A DNA stretch of 64,000 bases, taken from positions 25,809-89,808 of the forward strand of contig NZ_BBYM01000036.1 of assembly GCF_001570405.1 (NCBI RefSeq), written 5' to 3'. Source of the DNA: Microtetraspora niveoalba. Lineage in GTDB: Bacteria; Actinomycetota; Actinomycetes; Streptosporangiales; Streptosporangiaceae. How positions within the stretch are numbered: position 1 is the stretch's first letter; every line of letters starts with the position of its first letter. The position numbers were made by a program, and so were the translations under genes. The notes beneath the pieces are model-generated. The model was given only the letters and a program-made list of their open reading frames with translations. It had not been told where the DNA came from and did no database searches. Positions 35,970-46,038 of this stretch are shown piece by piece.

Positions 35970-38546
35970 TCACGCCTGGTCGTCATCCGCGAGTGTGACG
36001 GACACCACCTGTTCGTCGCCCGCGGAGTCCAGGACGAACTCCTCGACGTTGCCCGCCGCGCACAGGTCGTCCTGCGCGTGCCGTACGAGCCGGGCCTGGG
36101 GGCCGGACACGACGAGCCGGGAGACCTCCGCCCGCATGGACAGCTTGGCCTCGGACTTGGCCTTGCGCACCCGGCGCAGCACCTCGGCGACGGCGCCCAG
36201 CACCGCCGGGTCTCCCCCGCCGCCCAGCACCGCGTCCAGCTCGGACGCGGACGGCCAGGCGGCGCGGTGGACGGACCCGGGCCGCCACCACGACCAGACC
36301 TCCTCCGTCACGAACGGCAGGAACGGTGCGAACAGCCGCAGCAGCACGTCGAGCGCCACCCGCAGCGCCGTGACGGCGGAGGCGTCCCCGTCGTAGGCGC
36401 GGGCCTTGACCAGCTCCAGGTAGTCGTCGCACAGCTCCCAGAAGAAGCGCTCGGCGCGCTCGAGCGCCCGGGTGTAGTCGTAGTCGTCGAACGCCTCGGT
36501 GGCCTCGGTCACGACGGCGCGGAGCGCGGCCAGCATGGACAGGTCGAGCGCCTCGGTGACCCGCTCCTCGCCGCCCGGGACCTCGCCGAAGCCGAGCACG
36601 AACCGGGACGCGTTGAGGATCTTGATGGCCAGCCGGCGGCCGATCTTGATCTGCCCGGTGTCGAACGCGGTGTCGGTGCCGGGCCGGCCGTTCGCCGCCC
36701 AGTAGCGCACCGCGTCCGAGCCGTACTGCTCCAGCAGGCCGAGGGGCGTGACCACGTTGCCCTTGGACTTGGACATCTTCTTGCGGTCGGGGTCGAGGAT
36801 CCAGCCGGAGATCGCGGCGTGCTTCCAGGGGAGGCCGCCGTGCTCCAGGTGGGACCTGACGACCGTGGAGAACAGCCAGGTGCGGATGATCTCGTGCGCC
36901 TGCGGGCGCAGGTCCATCGGGAAAACGCGGCGGAACAGGTCGTCGTCGCGCTCCCAGCCGGCCGCGATCTGCGGGGTCAGGGACGAGGTCGCCCAGGTGT
37001 CCATCACGTCGGGGTCCCCGGCGAAGCCGAGCGGCCTGCCGCGCATGTCCTCGGTGAAGCCCGGGGGCACGTCGCTGGACGGGTCCACCGGCAGGGACGA
37101 CTCGTCGGCCGGGATCGGCGCGTCGTAGACGGGCAGCCCGTCGCGGTCGAGCGGGTACCAGACGGGGATCGGCACGCCGAAGAAGCGCTGCCGGGAGATG
37201 AGCCAGTCGCCGGCCAGTCCCTCGACCCAGTTGTCGTACCTGACCCGCATATGCGGCGGGTGCCAGCGCAGCTCGGTGCCCCGGTCGAGCAGGGCGAGGC
37301 GCAGCTCGACGTCGCGGCCGCCGTTGCGGATGTACCACTGGCGGGTGGTGACGATCTCCAGCGGCCGGTCGCCCTTCTCGTAGAACTTGACCGGGCGCTG
37401 GATCTTGCGCGGCTCGCCGTCCAGGTGGCCGGACTCGGCCAGCATCTCCACGATGCGCTCGCGGGCGCTGTGCACGGTCTTGCCGCCCAGCTCCTTGTAC
37501 GGCTCTGCGGGCACGCCGTCCGGCGGCTCGTTCAGCAGGCGCCCGTCCCAGCCGATCACGGGCCGGGTGGGCAGGTCGAGCTCGCGCCACCAGGTGACGT
37601 CGGTGACGTCGCCGAAGGTGCAGATCATGGCGATGCCGGAGCCCTTGTCGGGCTCGGCGAGGTGGTGGCCGAGCACCGGCACCTCGACGCCGAAGATCGG
37701 CGTGCGCACGGTCGTGCCGAACAGCGGGCGGTAGCGCTCGTCGTCGGGGTGGGCGACCAGGGCGACGCAGGCGGGGATCAGCTCGGGCCGGGTCGTCTCG
37801 ATCCAGACCCGGTCGCCGAAGCCCTGCTCGCGCTGCTCGGGCGACAGCTCGAACCCGATGCGGTGGAAGGCGCCGGGCCACTCCCGGTCCTCCAGCTCGG
37901 CCTGGGCCACGGCGGTGCGGAACGTCACGTCCCACAGCGTCGGCGCCTCGGACATGTACGCCTCGCCGCGGGCGAGGTTGCGCAGGAAGGCCCGCTGGGA
38001 CGCGGCCCGCGCCCGCTCGTCGATCGTGGCGTACGTCATGGACCAGTCGACGGACAGGCCGAGGCGGCGCCACAGCTCCTCGAACGCCTTCTCGTCCTCG
38101 GCGGTGAGCCGCTCGCACAGCTCGATGAAGTTCTTCCTGGACACCGGGACCTGCCCCTTGGCGCCCTTGGTCCCGCCGGCCGGCGGCTCGAACCCGGGGT
38201 CGTACGGCAGCGAGGGGTCGCAGCGGACGCCGAAGTGGTTCTGCACCCGGCGCTCGGTGGGCAGGCCGTTGTCGTCCCAGCCCATGGGGTAGAAGACCTC
38301 GCGCCCGCGCATCCGCTGGTAGCGGGCGATCGTGTCGGTGTGGGTGTAGGAGAAGACGTGCCCGACGTGGAGCGAGCCGGAGACCGTGGGCGGCGGCGTG
38401 TCGATCGAATAGACCTCGTCGCGGGGGCGGGACCGGTCGAAGCGGTAGGTCCCCTCGGCCTCCCAGCGCGCTACCCATACCGCCTCAAGTCCATCCAAAG
38501 TGGGCTTTTCGGGCATGGCGGCGGTGCGCAGCGGCTGTTCGGTCAT
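35970..38546 (-). CDS. valS: Valyl-tRNA synthetase, archaeal/rickettsial type
   Basis: 858 residues, class I synthetase that charges tRNA-Val. HIGH box as HVGH (60-63) in DTPPPTVSGSLHVGHVF; KMSKSKGN near residue 591; editing domain between them; C-terminal anticodon domain (ELCDDYLELVKARAYDG). The sequence (IDTPPPTVSGSLHVGH, GWDDNGLPTERRVQNHFGV) follows the archaeal/Rickettsia lineage and not the Streptomyces form, which has IVIPPPNVTGSLHLGHA and a longer coiled-coil tail. ATG at 38546 chosen; 38516 and 38576 are alternatives. Confidence 0.93.
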   Translation of the reverse strand: MTEQPLRTAAMPEKPTLDGLEAVWVARWEAEGTYRFDRSRPRDEVYSIDTPPPTVSGSLHVGHVFSYTHTDTIARYQRMRGREVFYPMGWDDNGLPTERRVQNHFGVRCDPSLPYDPGFEPPAGGTKGAKGQVPVSRKNFIELCERLTAEDEKAFEELWRRLGLSVDWSMTYATIDERARAASQRAFLRNLARGEAYMSEAPTLWDVTFRTAVAQAELEDREWPGAFHRIGFELSPEQREQGFGDRVWIETTRPELIPACVALVAHPDDERYRPLFGTTVRTPIFGVEVPVLGHHLAEPDKGSGIAMICTFGDVTDVTWWRELDLPTRPVIGWDGRLLNEPPDGVPAEPYKELGGKTVHSARERIVEMLAESGHLDGEPRKIQRPVKFYEKGDRPLEIVTTRQWYIRNGGRDVELRLALLDRGTELRWHPPHMRVRYDNWVEGLAGDWLISRQRFFGVPIPVWYPLDRDGLPVYDAPIPADESSLPVDPSSDVPPGFTEDMRGRPLGFAGDPDVMDTWATSSLTPQIAAGWERDDDLFRRVFPMDLRPQAHEIIRTWLFSTVVRSHLEHGGLPWKHAAISGWILDPDRKKMSKSKGNVVTPLGLLEQYGSDAVRYWAANGRPGTDTAFDTGQIKIGRRLAIKILNASRFVLGFGEVPGGEERVTEALDLSMLAALRAVVTEATEAFDDYDYTRALERAERFFWELCDDYLELVKARAYDGDASAVTALRVALDVLLRLFAPFLPFVTEEVWSWWRPGSVHRAAWPSASELDAVLGGGGDPAVLGAVAEVLRRVRKAKSEAKLSMRAEVSRLVVSGPQARLVRHAQDDLCAAGNVEEFVLDSAGDEQVVSVTLADDDQA

Positions 38547-38615
38547 GCCGCCTAATGGTATGGCGTCGGCGGTCATGCCGCGCGAAGAGAATAGGGTCGT
38601 TACCGAGGAGGAATC

Positions 38616-38927
38616 ATGGCGGAAATCACGCACGCCGGCCACGGGTCCGGCACGGCGGACAAGCCCGATATGACCTGGAAGATCGTCGGCGGACTGGTGG
38701 GCCTCGGCGTGGGCTTCGCCTCGCGCAAGGTGCTCTCGTTCGCGTGGCAGAAGACGACCGGGAAGAAGCCCCCGGCCAGCGCGGACTCGCTGGACATCAG
38801 CCTCGGCGAGGCCATCGCCTACGCCGTGGTGATGGGGTTGGGCATGGAGGTAGCCCGCATCATCGCGATCCGCGCCGCGGCCAAGAAGTGGCAGTCGTGG
38901 AAGACCGAGGCCGACACCAAGCTCTGA
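38616..38927 (+). CDS. DUF4235 membrane protein
   Basis: 103 residues. Two amphipathic/membrane helices (WKIVGGLVGLGVGFASRKVL and SLGEAIAYAVVMGLGMEVAR) as in the DUF4235 family of actinobacteria. GAGGAATC lies just upstream of ATG 38616. Convergent with otsA with only 3 bp between them. Function unknown. Confidence 0.85.
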   Translation: MAEITHAGHGSGTADKPDMTWKIVGGLVGLGVGFASRKVLSFAWQKTTGKKPPASADSLDISLGEAIAYAVVMGLGMEVARIIAIRAAAKKWQSWKTEADTKL

Positions 38928-38930
38928 CCG

Positions 38931-40307
<1,377 letters not shown>

Positions 40308-40698
40308 GAGCCCCTCCGGAGATCGTCCTCACTAAGCCGAGCCCCCGTAGGACCACCATACGAAAGGCCATTCATACCGCCCATACCCGTCATGAAGTGC
40401 ACAATTCATTCCAGCGGGTGTGAGAATGATCTCGCCAGCTCACAGGCGGTGGGCAATAGGTCTGGACCACTTGGTTACATTTCCGTACCACCCGATCACG
40501 TACCGCGCGGTGGCACCACAGGCACCGGCGAGGGCCGTGCGGCGCGGGGGTCCGTACACGGGAAGGGCGACTCGGCGACGCCGGGCGGGGTTCGGCACGG
40601 AAAGGCGCGGCGTGACTCGGCGCGGGCGGGATCAGGCGAGGCCCGGCGAAGGGGGCTCGGCAGGGACGGGGCGCCGTGCCGGCGAGGCCCGGGAAGGT
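40308..40698. other. Intergenic region without gene
   Basis: 391 bp between the start of otsA (leftward) and the end of the EcsC-like gene. The part near otsA (40340-40500) is relatively AT-rich and should hold the otsA promoter. The rest is very GC-rich with short G/C repeats. Reading frames crossing it show no coding character. Nothing else seen. Confidence 0.5.
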
Positions 40699-41448
40699 TC
40701 AGGCGGGAGGAAGGGGGCGCCCGCGGAGGTCGGCGCGTACGGCCGAGGCGAGCTTCTTGGTCGCGATGCGGTTGAAGGCGCCGCCCGCGACGGCTCCCGT
40801 GAAGAAGGGGCCGAGGGTGGTGAAATGCCGCCCGAGCGTCCTCATCAGGCGGTTGCGCAGCGCGGTCTTCGCCGCGGCCCCGATCGCGATCGTGGCCGAG
40901 CCGGGGGCCAGCGGGTTCACTCCGCGCTGCCTGGCCCAGGCCACCGCGAACACGGCGGCGCGCTGGGTTCCGGTGCCGGGGACCGGCACACCGTAGATCT
41001 CGTGCAGCTCGGCGATGAGCTTGACCTCGATCGCCGCGACGACGAGCGTCTCGGCGACCAGTTGGGCGGGGGCGGAAAGCAGCAGCGGAGGTGCGGCGAA
41101 CTCGGCCGCGGCCAGGGCTCCGCCCACCGCGCCGACCGCCATCGTGCCCTTCGCGGCCGTGCGCACCAGGTCGTCGGCCAGTTGCTCGCCGGTGAGTCCG
41201 TAGTGGTGCTCCCGAAGCGTCGCGGCGTCCCTGATCGGGAGACGCGGCGCGATATTCATGAAGACATCGACCAGCCAGCGGCCACGCTCCGGACCTGAGA
41301 CCTTCGCCTTCTTGGCGGATGCGACGAGCGTCCCGGTGAGGCGGCCGAGCAGGCGGCGCCGCTCGGCCCCGTCCGTTTCCTCAGGGGTCACGAGCCTGCC
41401 GACCAGCTCGGCGACCTCGTCTTTCGATCGATCCGCTTCCGAAGCCAA
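40699..41448 (-). CDS. EcsC-family protein
   Basis: 249 residues. The centre (TMAVGAVGGALAAAEFAAPP, TLVVAAIEVKLIAELHEIYG) and the Gly-rich end (LGPFFTGAVAGGAFNRIAT) match EcsC-like proteins, which associate with membranes and are of unclear function. TTG at 41448 is chosen as start because GGGAGGAG lies 5 nt upstream; the longer frame overlaps the DUF4193 gene. The TTG start with a strong ribosome site is notable. Confidence 0.75.
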   Translation of the reverse strand: MASEADRSKDEVAELVGRLVTPEETDGAERRRLLGRLTGTLVASAKKAKVSGPERGRWLVDVFMNIAPRLPIRDAATLREHHYGLTGEQLADDLVRTAAKGTMAVGAVGGALAAAEFAAPPLLLSAPAQLVAETLVVAAIEVKLIAELHEIYGVPVPGTGTQRAAVFAVAWARQRGVNPLAPGSATIAIGAAAKTALRNRLMRTLGRHFTTLGPFFTGAVAGGAFNRIATKKLASAVRADLRGRPLPPA

Positions 41449-41468
41449 CGGACTCCTCCCAGCGTCTC

Positions 41469-41768
41469 CTAGGCGGCGCACTCGCGGCAGACCTGCTGGC
41501 CGTTCTTCTCCGAGGCCAACTGGCTGCGGTGATGCACCAGGAAGCAACGCGAGCAGGTGAACTCGTCGGCCTGCCGCGGGATCACGCGGAGCGACAGCTC
41601 CTCGTTCGACAGGTCCGCCCCCGGCAGCTCGAGCGACTCGGCGAGGTCCGTCTCGTCGATGTCGATGCTGCCCGACGACTTGTCACTGCGCCGCGCCTGG
41701 AGTTCCTGAAGGCTGTCCTCGTTCAGGTCGTCATCGGTCTTGCGCGGGCTGTCGTAGTCGGTAGCCAT
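41469..41768 (-). CDS. DUF4193 family protein
   Basis: 99 residues, acidic. The start MATDYDSPRKTDDDLNEDSL and a C-terminal zinc-ribbon-like CSRC (about 71-74) with CREC (about 95-98) are characteristic of DUF4193, a conserved actinobacterial protein of unknown function. GGAG lies 7 nt before ATG 41768. It precedes the EcsC-like gene by 20 bp; the cutRS pair lies 257 bp upstream on the same strand. Confidence 0.92.
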   Translation of the reverse strand: MATDYDSPRKTDDDLNEDSLQELQARRSDKSSGSIDIDETDLAESLELPGADLSNEELSLRVIPRQADEFTCSRCFLVHHRSQLASEKNGQQVCRECAA

Positions 41769-42025
41769 GTGCGTACTCCATCCCCCTCATCTATCTGTCG
41801 CGCCGGTCGCGCGTCTTTAACGCTTGGAAGGCCGTTCTTGTGCCCGTTTCGTCCGGGAGATTTTGCAATCGGTACCCCGGTTCCCGGATCACTGAACCTT
41901 CCGGCACGCGTGGGGATGCCGCGCAAGGCTCCAGTTAGCCAAATATGGCGAAAACCAGAGTATTGCGGGTATGACCCACCGCGTTCGACGGCACATCCAA
42001 CCACATGTGCGGGGCGCCCGCTCTA

Positions 42026-43522
42026 TCAGCGCGCCGACAGGGTCGAGGCGGCCGGAGCGCCGGACCCCGGAAGACGCACCGTCACCACGAGACCCCCTCC
42101 GTCACGGGGGACGGCGGTCACCGTCCCCCCGTGCGCGCGGACGATCGCCCGCACGATGGAGAGGCCGAGTCCCGCGCCCTTGGCGGATTCGATCCGGTCG
42201 GCGTTCAGCCTGCGGAACGGCTCGAAGATCGCGTCCACCTCGTACGCGGGGACGTGCTGTCCCGTGTTGGCGACCTGAACAACGGCGCCCCCGTCCACGA
42301 TTCCCGTCCGTACCCAGACTTTTCCGGACGGGCCCGTGTTGTATTTCACGCCGTTCTCGACCAGGTTGGAGACGCAGCGTTCGAGCAGGACGGGATCGCC
42401 CGTGGCGGGCGCGGGATGGAGGTCGTGCTCGACGGTGACGTCGTGCTCGGCGGCGAAGGACGCGAGTTGCTCCACCGCGGTCGTGGCGACCTCGCGGACG
42501 TCCACCGGCTTGCGTACCGACAGCTCGCGTTCGCTGCGGGCGAGCAGGAGCAGCCCCTCGATGAGCCGCTCGTTGCGCGCGTTGGTGCCGAGGAGGGTGC
42601 GGCCGAGCACCTTGAGGTCCTCGGACGCCTCCGGGTCGGAGAGCGCGACCTCCAGGACCGTCCGGTTGATCGCGAGCGGTGTGCGCAACTCGTGGGAGGC
42701 GTTGTCCACGAACCGCCGCTGCGCGTCGAAGGCCGAGTTGAGCCGGGTGAGCATCTCGTCGAAGGTGTCCGCCAGCTCCTTGAGCTCGTCGTCCGGGCCC
42801 TGGAGGTCGATCCGCTCGTGGGCGAGGGAGGTGCCCGAGAGCTTCCTCGCCGTGGAGGTCATCTGCTTGACCGGCCGCAGCGCCCGGTCCGCGACGACGT
42901 AACCGAGGATCAGCGCGAGGATCCCCACCCCGACCAGCGCTTCCAGGGACCTGAGCAGCAGGCCTCTCCGTGCGCTCTCGATCGCCTGGTACTTGACCGA
43001 CTCCCAGTAGCTCTGGAAATAGAGGACATCTTCCTGGCTGCGCCCCGCGATCGGCAGGTCCGGCCAGTTGGCCTGGATGGCCCAGCCCACCATGAGATAC
43101 ATCACGAACATCAGCACGGCGCCCGCGACGAAGAACAGCGCGCCGTAGGTCAGCGTCAGCCGCCATCGGATGCTCATCCGGCCGGGCAGGGCCCTCATCC
43201 GGTCGAGCAGCCCCTCTTGCTCGACCGGGTTGGCCTCCAGCGGCGGCGGGCCGTCCCAGACCGGCGGGCCGCTTGGCGGCGGGGGCACCTGGGCGCGGTA
43301 CGGCCCCGTCCCCATCGCCGACGTCATCCGGCCCAGGCGCGTGCGAGGGGCCGGACGGTCGGGCCGCGCCCCCCGGCCGCCCCGGCCTCCCTCGAAGCCC
43401 GCCGCGTCCCGCTCTCCGGGCGGGGCGGGGGTGGCGGGCGTCCCGGCGATGCCGTCCGAGCCCGCGGAGGACTCCCGGGCGACGTCCGCGTCGTTCTTCG
43501 CGGGCTCGTACGGCTCGGTCAC
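42026..43522 (-). CDS. cutS: CutS-like sensor histidine kinase
   Basis: 498 residues. About 110 residues of Pro/Gly/Asp-rich cytoplasmic N-terminus, TM1 (LTYGALFFVAGAVLMFVMYL), a short extracellular loop of about 45 residues, TM2 (VGVGILALILGYVVA), a HAMP segment, HisKA with NASHELRTPLA, and HATPase (CVSNLVENGVKYN, GAGLGLSIV). GTG at 43522 overlaps the regulator stop (GTGA). Position between DUF4193 and IMPase/hemH and sequence match CutS of Streptomyces, linked to secretion/protein-folding stress. The extracellular loop contains no Cys. Confidence 0.85.
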   Translation of the reverse strand: MTEPYEPAKNDADVARESSAGSDGIAGTPATPAPPGERDAAGFEGGRGGRGARPDRPAPRTRLGRMTSAMGTGPYRAQVPPPPSGPPVWDGPPPLEANPVEQEGLLDRMRALPGRMSIRWRLTLTYGALFFVAGAVLMFVMYLMVGWAIQANWPDLPIAGRSQEDVLYFQSYWESVKYQAIESARRGLLLRSLEALVGVGILALILGYVVADRALRPVKQMTSTARKLSGTSLAHERIDLQGPDDELKELADTFDEMLTRLNSAFDAQRRFVDNASHELRTPLAINRTVLEVALSDPEASEDLKVLGRTLLGTNARNERLIEGLLLLARSERELSVRKPVDVREVATTAVEQLASFAAEHDVTVEHDLHPAPATGDPVLLERCVSNLVENGVKYNTGPSGKVWVRTGIVDGGAVVQVANTGQHVPAYEVDAIFEPFRRLNADRIESAKGAGLGLSIVRAIVRAHGGTVTAVPRDGGGLVVTVRLPGSGAPAASTLSAR

Positions 43523-44172
43523 AGTCGGTATCCAACTCCCGGAACGGTCTCGATGATCTGGGGCTCACCGAGCTTCTTGCGCAGCGTCATCATGGTCACG
43601 CGGACCACGTTGGTGAACGGGTCGATGTGCTCGTCCCACGCCTTGTCGAGGAGGTCCTCCTGGCTGACGACGGCGCCCTCGGCGCGCATCAGCTCCTCCA
43701 GGACGGCGAACTCCTTCTTGGTCAGGGAGACCTCCCTGCCGTCCCTGGTCACCATGCGCTTGCCCGGGTCCAGCCGTACGCCCGCGCGTTCGAGCACGGG
43801 CGGCAGCGCCGGGGCGGAGCGGCGGCCGAGCGCGCGCACGCGGGCCACCAGCTCCATGAAGACGAACGGCTTGGCCAGGTAGTCGTCGGCGCCCAGCTCC
43901 AGGCCCTCGACCTTGTCGTCGACCTCGCCCGAGGCGGTCAGCATGATGATCCTGGACGCGGACCGCTGCGCGACGAGACGGCGGGCGACCTCGTCGCCGT
44001 GCACCTTGGGCAGGTCGCGGTCGAGCACGATCACGTCGTAGTCGATGTAACCGGTCTTCTCCAGGGCGGCGGCGCCGTCGTACGCGACGTCGACGGCCAT
44101 CGCCTCGCGGCGCAGTCCGGTGGCGATCGCGTCCGCCATGACGCGTTCGTCCTCCACCACAAGCACGCGCAT
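43519..44172 (-). CDS. cutR: CutR-like OmpR-family response regulator
   Basis: 217 residues. Receiver domain with acidic VEDE, Asp51 in VIVLDRDLP and Lys in YLAKPF; C-terminal winged helix (KKEFAVLEELMRAEGAVVSQ, NVVRVTMMTLRKKLG). It closely resembles CutR (MRVLVVEDE, TGLRREAMAVDV, DPFTNVVRVT). ATG at 44172. It is the first gene of the cutRS operon. An 11-bp direct repeat and a perfect palindrome lie 50-95 bp upstream and may serve autoregulation. Confidence 0.88.
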   Translation of the reverse strand: MRVLVVEDERVMADAIATGLRREAMAVDVAYDGAAALEKTGYIDYDVIVLDRDLPKVHGDEVARRLVAQRSASRIIMLTASGEVDDKVEGLELGADDYLAKPFVFMELVARVRALGRRSAPALPPVLERAGVRLDPGKRMVTRDGREVSLTKKEFAVLEELMRAEGAVVSQEDLLDKAWDEHIDPFTNVVRVTMMTLRKKLGEPQIIETVPGVGYRL

Positions 44173-44221
44173 CCAGGTCCTCCTCGGAAGGTCTCAGGCC
44201 TTCATTGTGACGCGGTTGGAC

Positions 44222-44237
44222 GTAAGTCGACGGTAAG
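44222..44237. promoter_or_regulatory. 11-bp-phased direct repeat upstream of cutR
   Basis: GTAAG at 44222-44226 and again at 44233-44237, exactly 11 bp apart, 50 bp before the cutR start. OmpR-family dimers bind such tandem half-sites, so it may be a CutR site. Confidence 0.35.
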
Positions 44238-44247
44238 CGGTCCCCCA

Positions 44248-44266
44248 GCTCTACGTGACGTAGAGC
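44248..44266. promoter_or_regulatory. Perfect palindrome in the cutR/small-gene divergent region
   Basis: GCTCTACG-TGA-CGTAGAGC, 8-bp arms with a 3-nt centre. It lies midway between two divergent genes and is a likely regulator site of unknown partner. Confidence 0.4.
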
Positions 44267-44416
44267 ACAAGGATTGGGTGGTTTGAGAGTTCCTTGTGCG
44301 TGGGTAAGGCACGTCTACACCCCTCTGCCGTATGCCGGGGAAGGGCCATGCTCTCCCCAGGATCCGGTCACCGGGGTCGACCGGCACCTTTTCGCCCCCT
44401 GAGAAAGAAGGTGAGT

Positions 44417-44581
44417 ATGGGCGAGTTCACGACCACGATCGAAACCCGGCTCAACCAGGCCTACAAGGGTCTCCAGGAAGCCACGTCGAACGGGGACGAC
44501 TTCCTCGCCGACACCCTCACCGCCGAGATCGAGGACCTGCGCCGTCTGGCCGTCGATCACGGCATCGCCATCGAGCGATAG
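44417..44581 (+). CDS. Small conserved hypothetical protein (54 aa)
   Basis: MGEFTTTIETRLNQAYKGLQ starts a 54-residue, helical, acidic protein with no membrane segment or Cys. AAGGTGAG lies just upstream of ATG 44417, and a strong 18-bp terminator hairpin directly follows the stop, so the short gene forms a complete transcription unit. I recall similar short proteins beside cutRS in other actinomycetes; function unknown. Confidence 0.8.
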   Translation: MGEFTTTIETRLNQAYKGLQEATSNGDDFLADTLTAEIEDLRRLAVDHGIAIER

Positions 44582-44590
44582 CACCCCTCG

Positions 44591-44631
44591 ACGACGCGGG
44601 GACCCGCCCTTCCGGCGGGTCCCCGCGTCGT
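44591..44631 (+). terminator. Strong hairpin terminator
   Basis: Perfect 18-bp stem (44591-44608 with 44614-44631), 5-nt loop CTTCC, followed by GCTTCATTA. It starts 9 bp after the stop of the 54-residue protein gene. Confidence 0.85.
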
Positions 44632-44686
44632 GCTTCATTACCCCGGTCCCCGGCCCACAGCCTTGGGGTGTGCTCTGTTGCCGCCC

Positions 44687-44757
44687 GCGTTTCCCGTGCC
44701 GCGTTTCCGGTGCCGCGTTTCCGGTGCCGCGTTTCCGGTGGCGGCTTTCCGGTTGCC
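44687..44757. repeat. 14-bp tandem repeats, about five copies
   Basis: Unit GCGTTTCCGGTGCC: copies at 44687-44700, 44701-44714, 44715-44728, 44729-44742 and a degenerate one to 44757. The middle copies are identical. It lies in the gap between the terminator and the IMPase stop. Confidence 0.9.
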
Positions 44758-44817
44758 GGGCGTCCGGCGCCCTGGGCCGTGTCCCCGGGGCACACCGGGG
44801 ACCGGCTCCCGCGCTCA

Positions 44818-45639
44818 GTGAGCGGGCGTGTCGCGCTCCGGGTCGAGCGGCACGAGCAGGTCGTGCAGCGACTCGAACAGGCCGGGCGCCGCGCACACCA
44901 GCATGTCCGTCCCGTGCGGCCTGCCCCGCAGGCCGCCCATCCGCGCGCCGGCCTCGGTCGCGACCAGCCCGGCGGCGGCGTGGTCCCAGTAGTTGGTGCC
45001 GCGCTCGTAGTAGGCGTCCACCCGCCCGGCGGCGACCGAGCAGAGGTCGACGGCGCAGGACCCGCCTCTGCGGATGTCGCGGACGCGGGGCAGCACGTGC
45101 GCCAGCACTTCGGCCTGGACGGCGCGGCGCGCGGCCTCGTACCCGAACCCGGTCGCGACGAGCGCGCGCTCCAGCTCGACCCCGGTGTTGCAGCGCAGTC
45201 GCTCGCCGCCCAGCCAGGCGCCCTCGCCCTTGGACGCGGAGTAGAGCTCGCCGCGCTGCGGCACGCTCACCGCCCCCGCGACGATCTCGCCGTCCACCTC
45301 GACGCCGACGCTGACCGCCCAGTCGGGCAGGCCGTACAGGAAGTTGACGGTGCCGTCGATCGGGTCCACCACCCACCGGGCGCCGCCGGTGCCGGGCGTG
45401 TCGCCGCCCTCCTCGCCGAGCACCGCGTCGTACGGCCTGGCCTCGGCGATGCGGGCGCGGATCAGCTCCTCGGCGGCGCGGTCCAGCGCGGTGACGACGT
45501 CGGTGGGGCTGGACTTGGTGTCCACGACCTCCGGCCGGGCGGGACGCTTGGCGACGAGCATCCTCCCCGCCTCCTCGGCGACACTCACCGCCAGCGCCAG
45601 CAGTTCCGCGCGATCGGGTGAGATCCGCTCCTCGTCCAT
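44818..45639 (-). CDS. Inositol monophosphatase family protein
   Basis: About 273 residues. The FIG superfamily metal sites are present: EEGG near residue 80, WVVDPIDGTVNFLYGLPDWA near 95, and WDHAAAGLVATEAGA near 220. Enzymes of this group remove phosphate from inositol-1-phosphate, histidinol phosphate or NADP; the substrate is not fixed by sequence. ATG at 45639 preferred to one 30 bp upstream. The stop is TGA just before the tandem repeat region. Confidence 0.92.
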
Positions 45640-46022
45640 CCTGACCTGCCCCCTCCTCGGTCCGATCACATCATGTCCTGAAATTTCGTGACTATGGGGT
45701 CACGTGAGGAATCCTCCCAGATCGCGCTGCGGGACCGGCGAGCCCGGGACGGCGAGACGCGGCGCGGGCGCACGGGCGACGCGGCGCACGGCGCACGGGG
45801 ATGTGTGGGCGACGCGGTTCCAGGGCCGGCGAACGGACGGGGAAACGACGGGAACGTCCGGGAGACGAGCGGACGGCGGAGAAGGCGGCCGGTGGGGAAG
45901 CCGACGGGCAAGCCGGCAGTGGGGGACGTGCGGGAACCGGCGGCCGGTCCGCGTGGGGGGCGCCCACGCGGACCGGCGCGGCCGGGTGGCCAGCGTGTCC
46001 GGGTCAGGCCAGCGTGTCCGGG
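45640..46022. other. Intergenic region with tandem repeat at its right end
   Basis: 383 bp between the start of the IMPase gene and the end of the S9 peptidase gene (both leftward). It holds the probable IMPase promoter (left) and, from 45988, direct repeats that run into the peptidase stop. No supported gene. Confidence 0.6.
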
Positions 46023-46038
46023 TCAGGCCAGCGTGTCC
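45988..46038. repeat. 19-bp tandem repeat spanning the S9 peptidase stop codon
   Basis: GGCCAGCGTGTCCGGGTCA at 45988-46006 and 46007-46025, with a third, partial copy 46026-46038. On the reverse strand each full copy carries the last codons and TGA of the peptidase, so its 3' end has been copied downstream in tandem. Confidence 0.9.

Noticed and set aside
40420..41298. 292-codon frame opposite the EcsC-like gene
   Set aside because: It runs through GC-rich intergenic DNA and antisense of a supported gene; its sequence is low complexity.
44687..44757. Possible CRISPR-like array
   Set aside because: The 14-bp units abut with no spacers and there are no cas genes; it is a simple tandem repeat.
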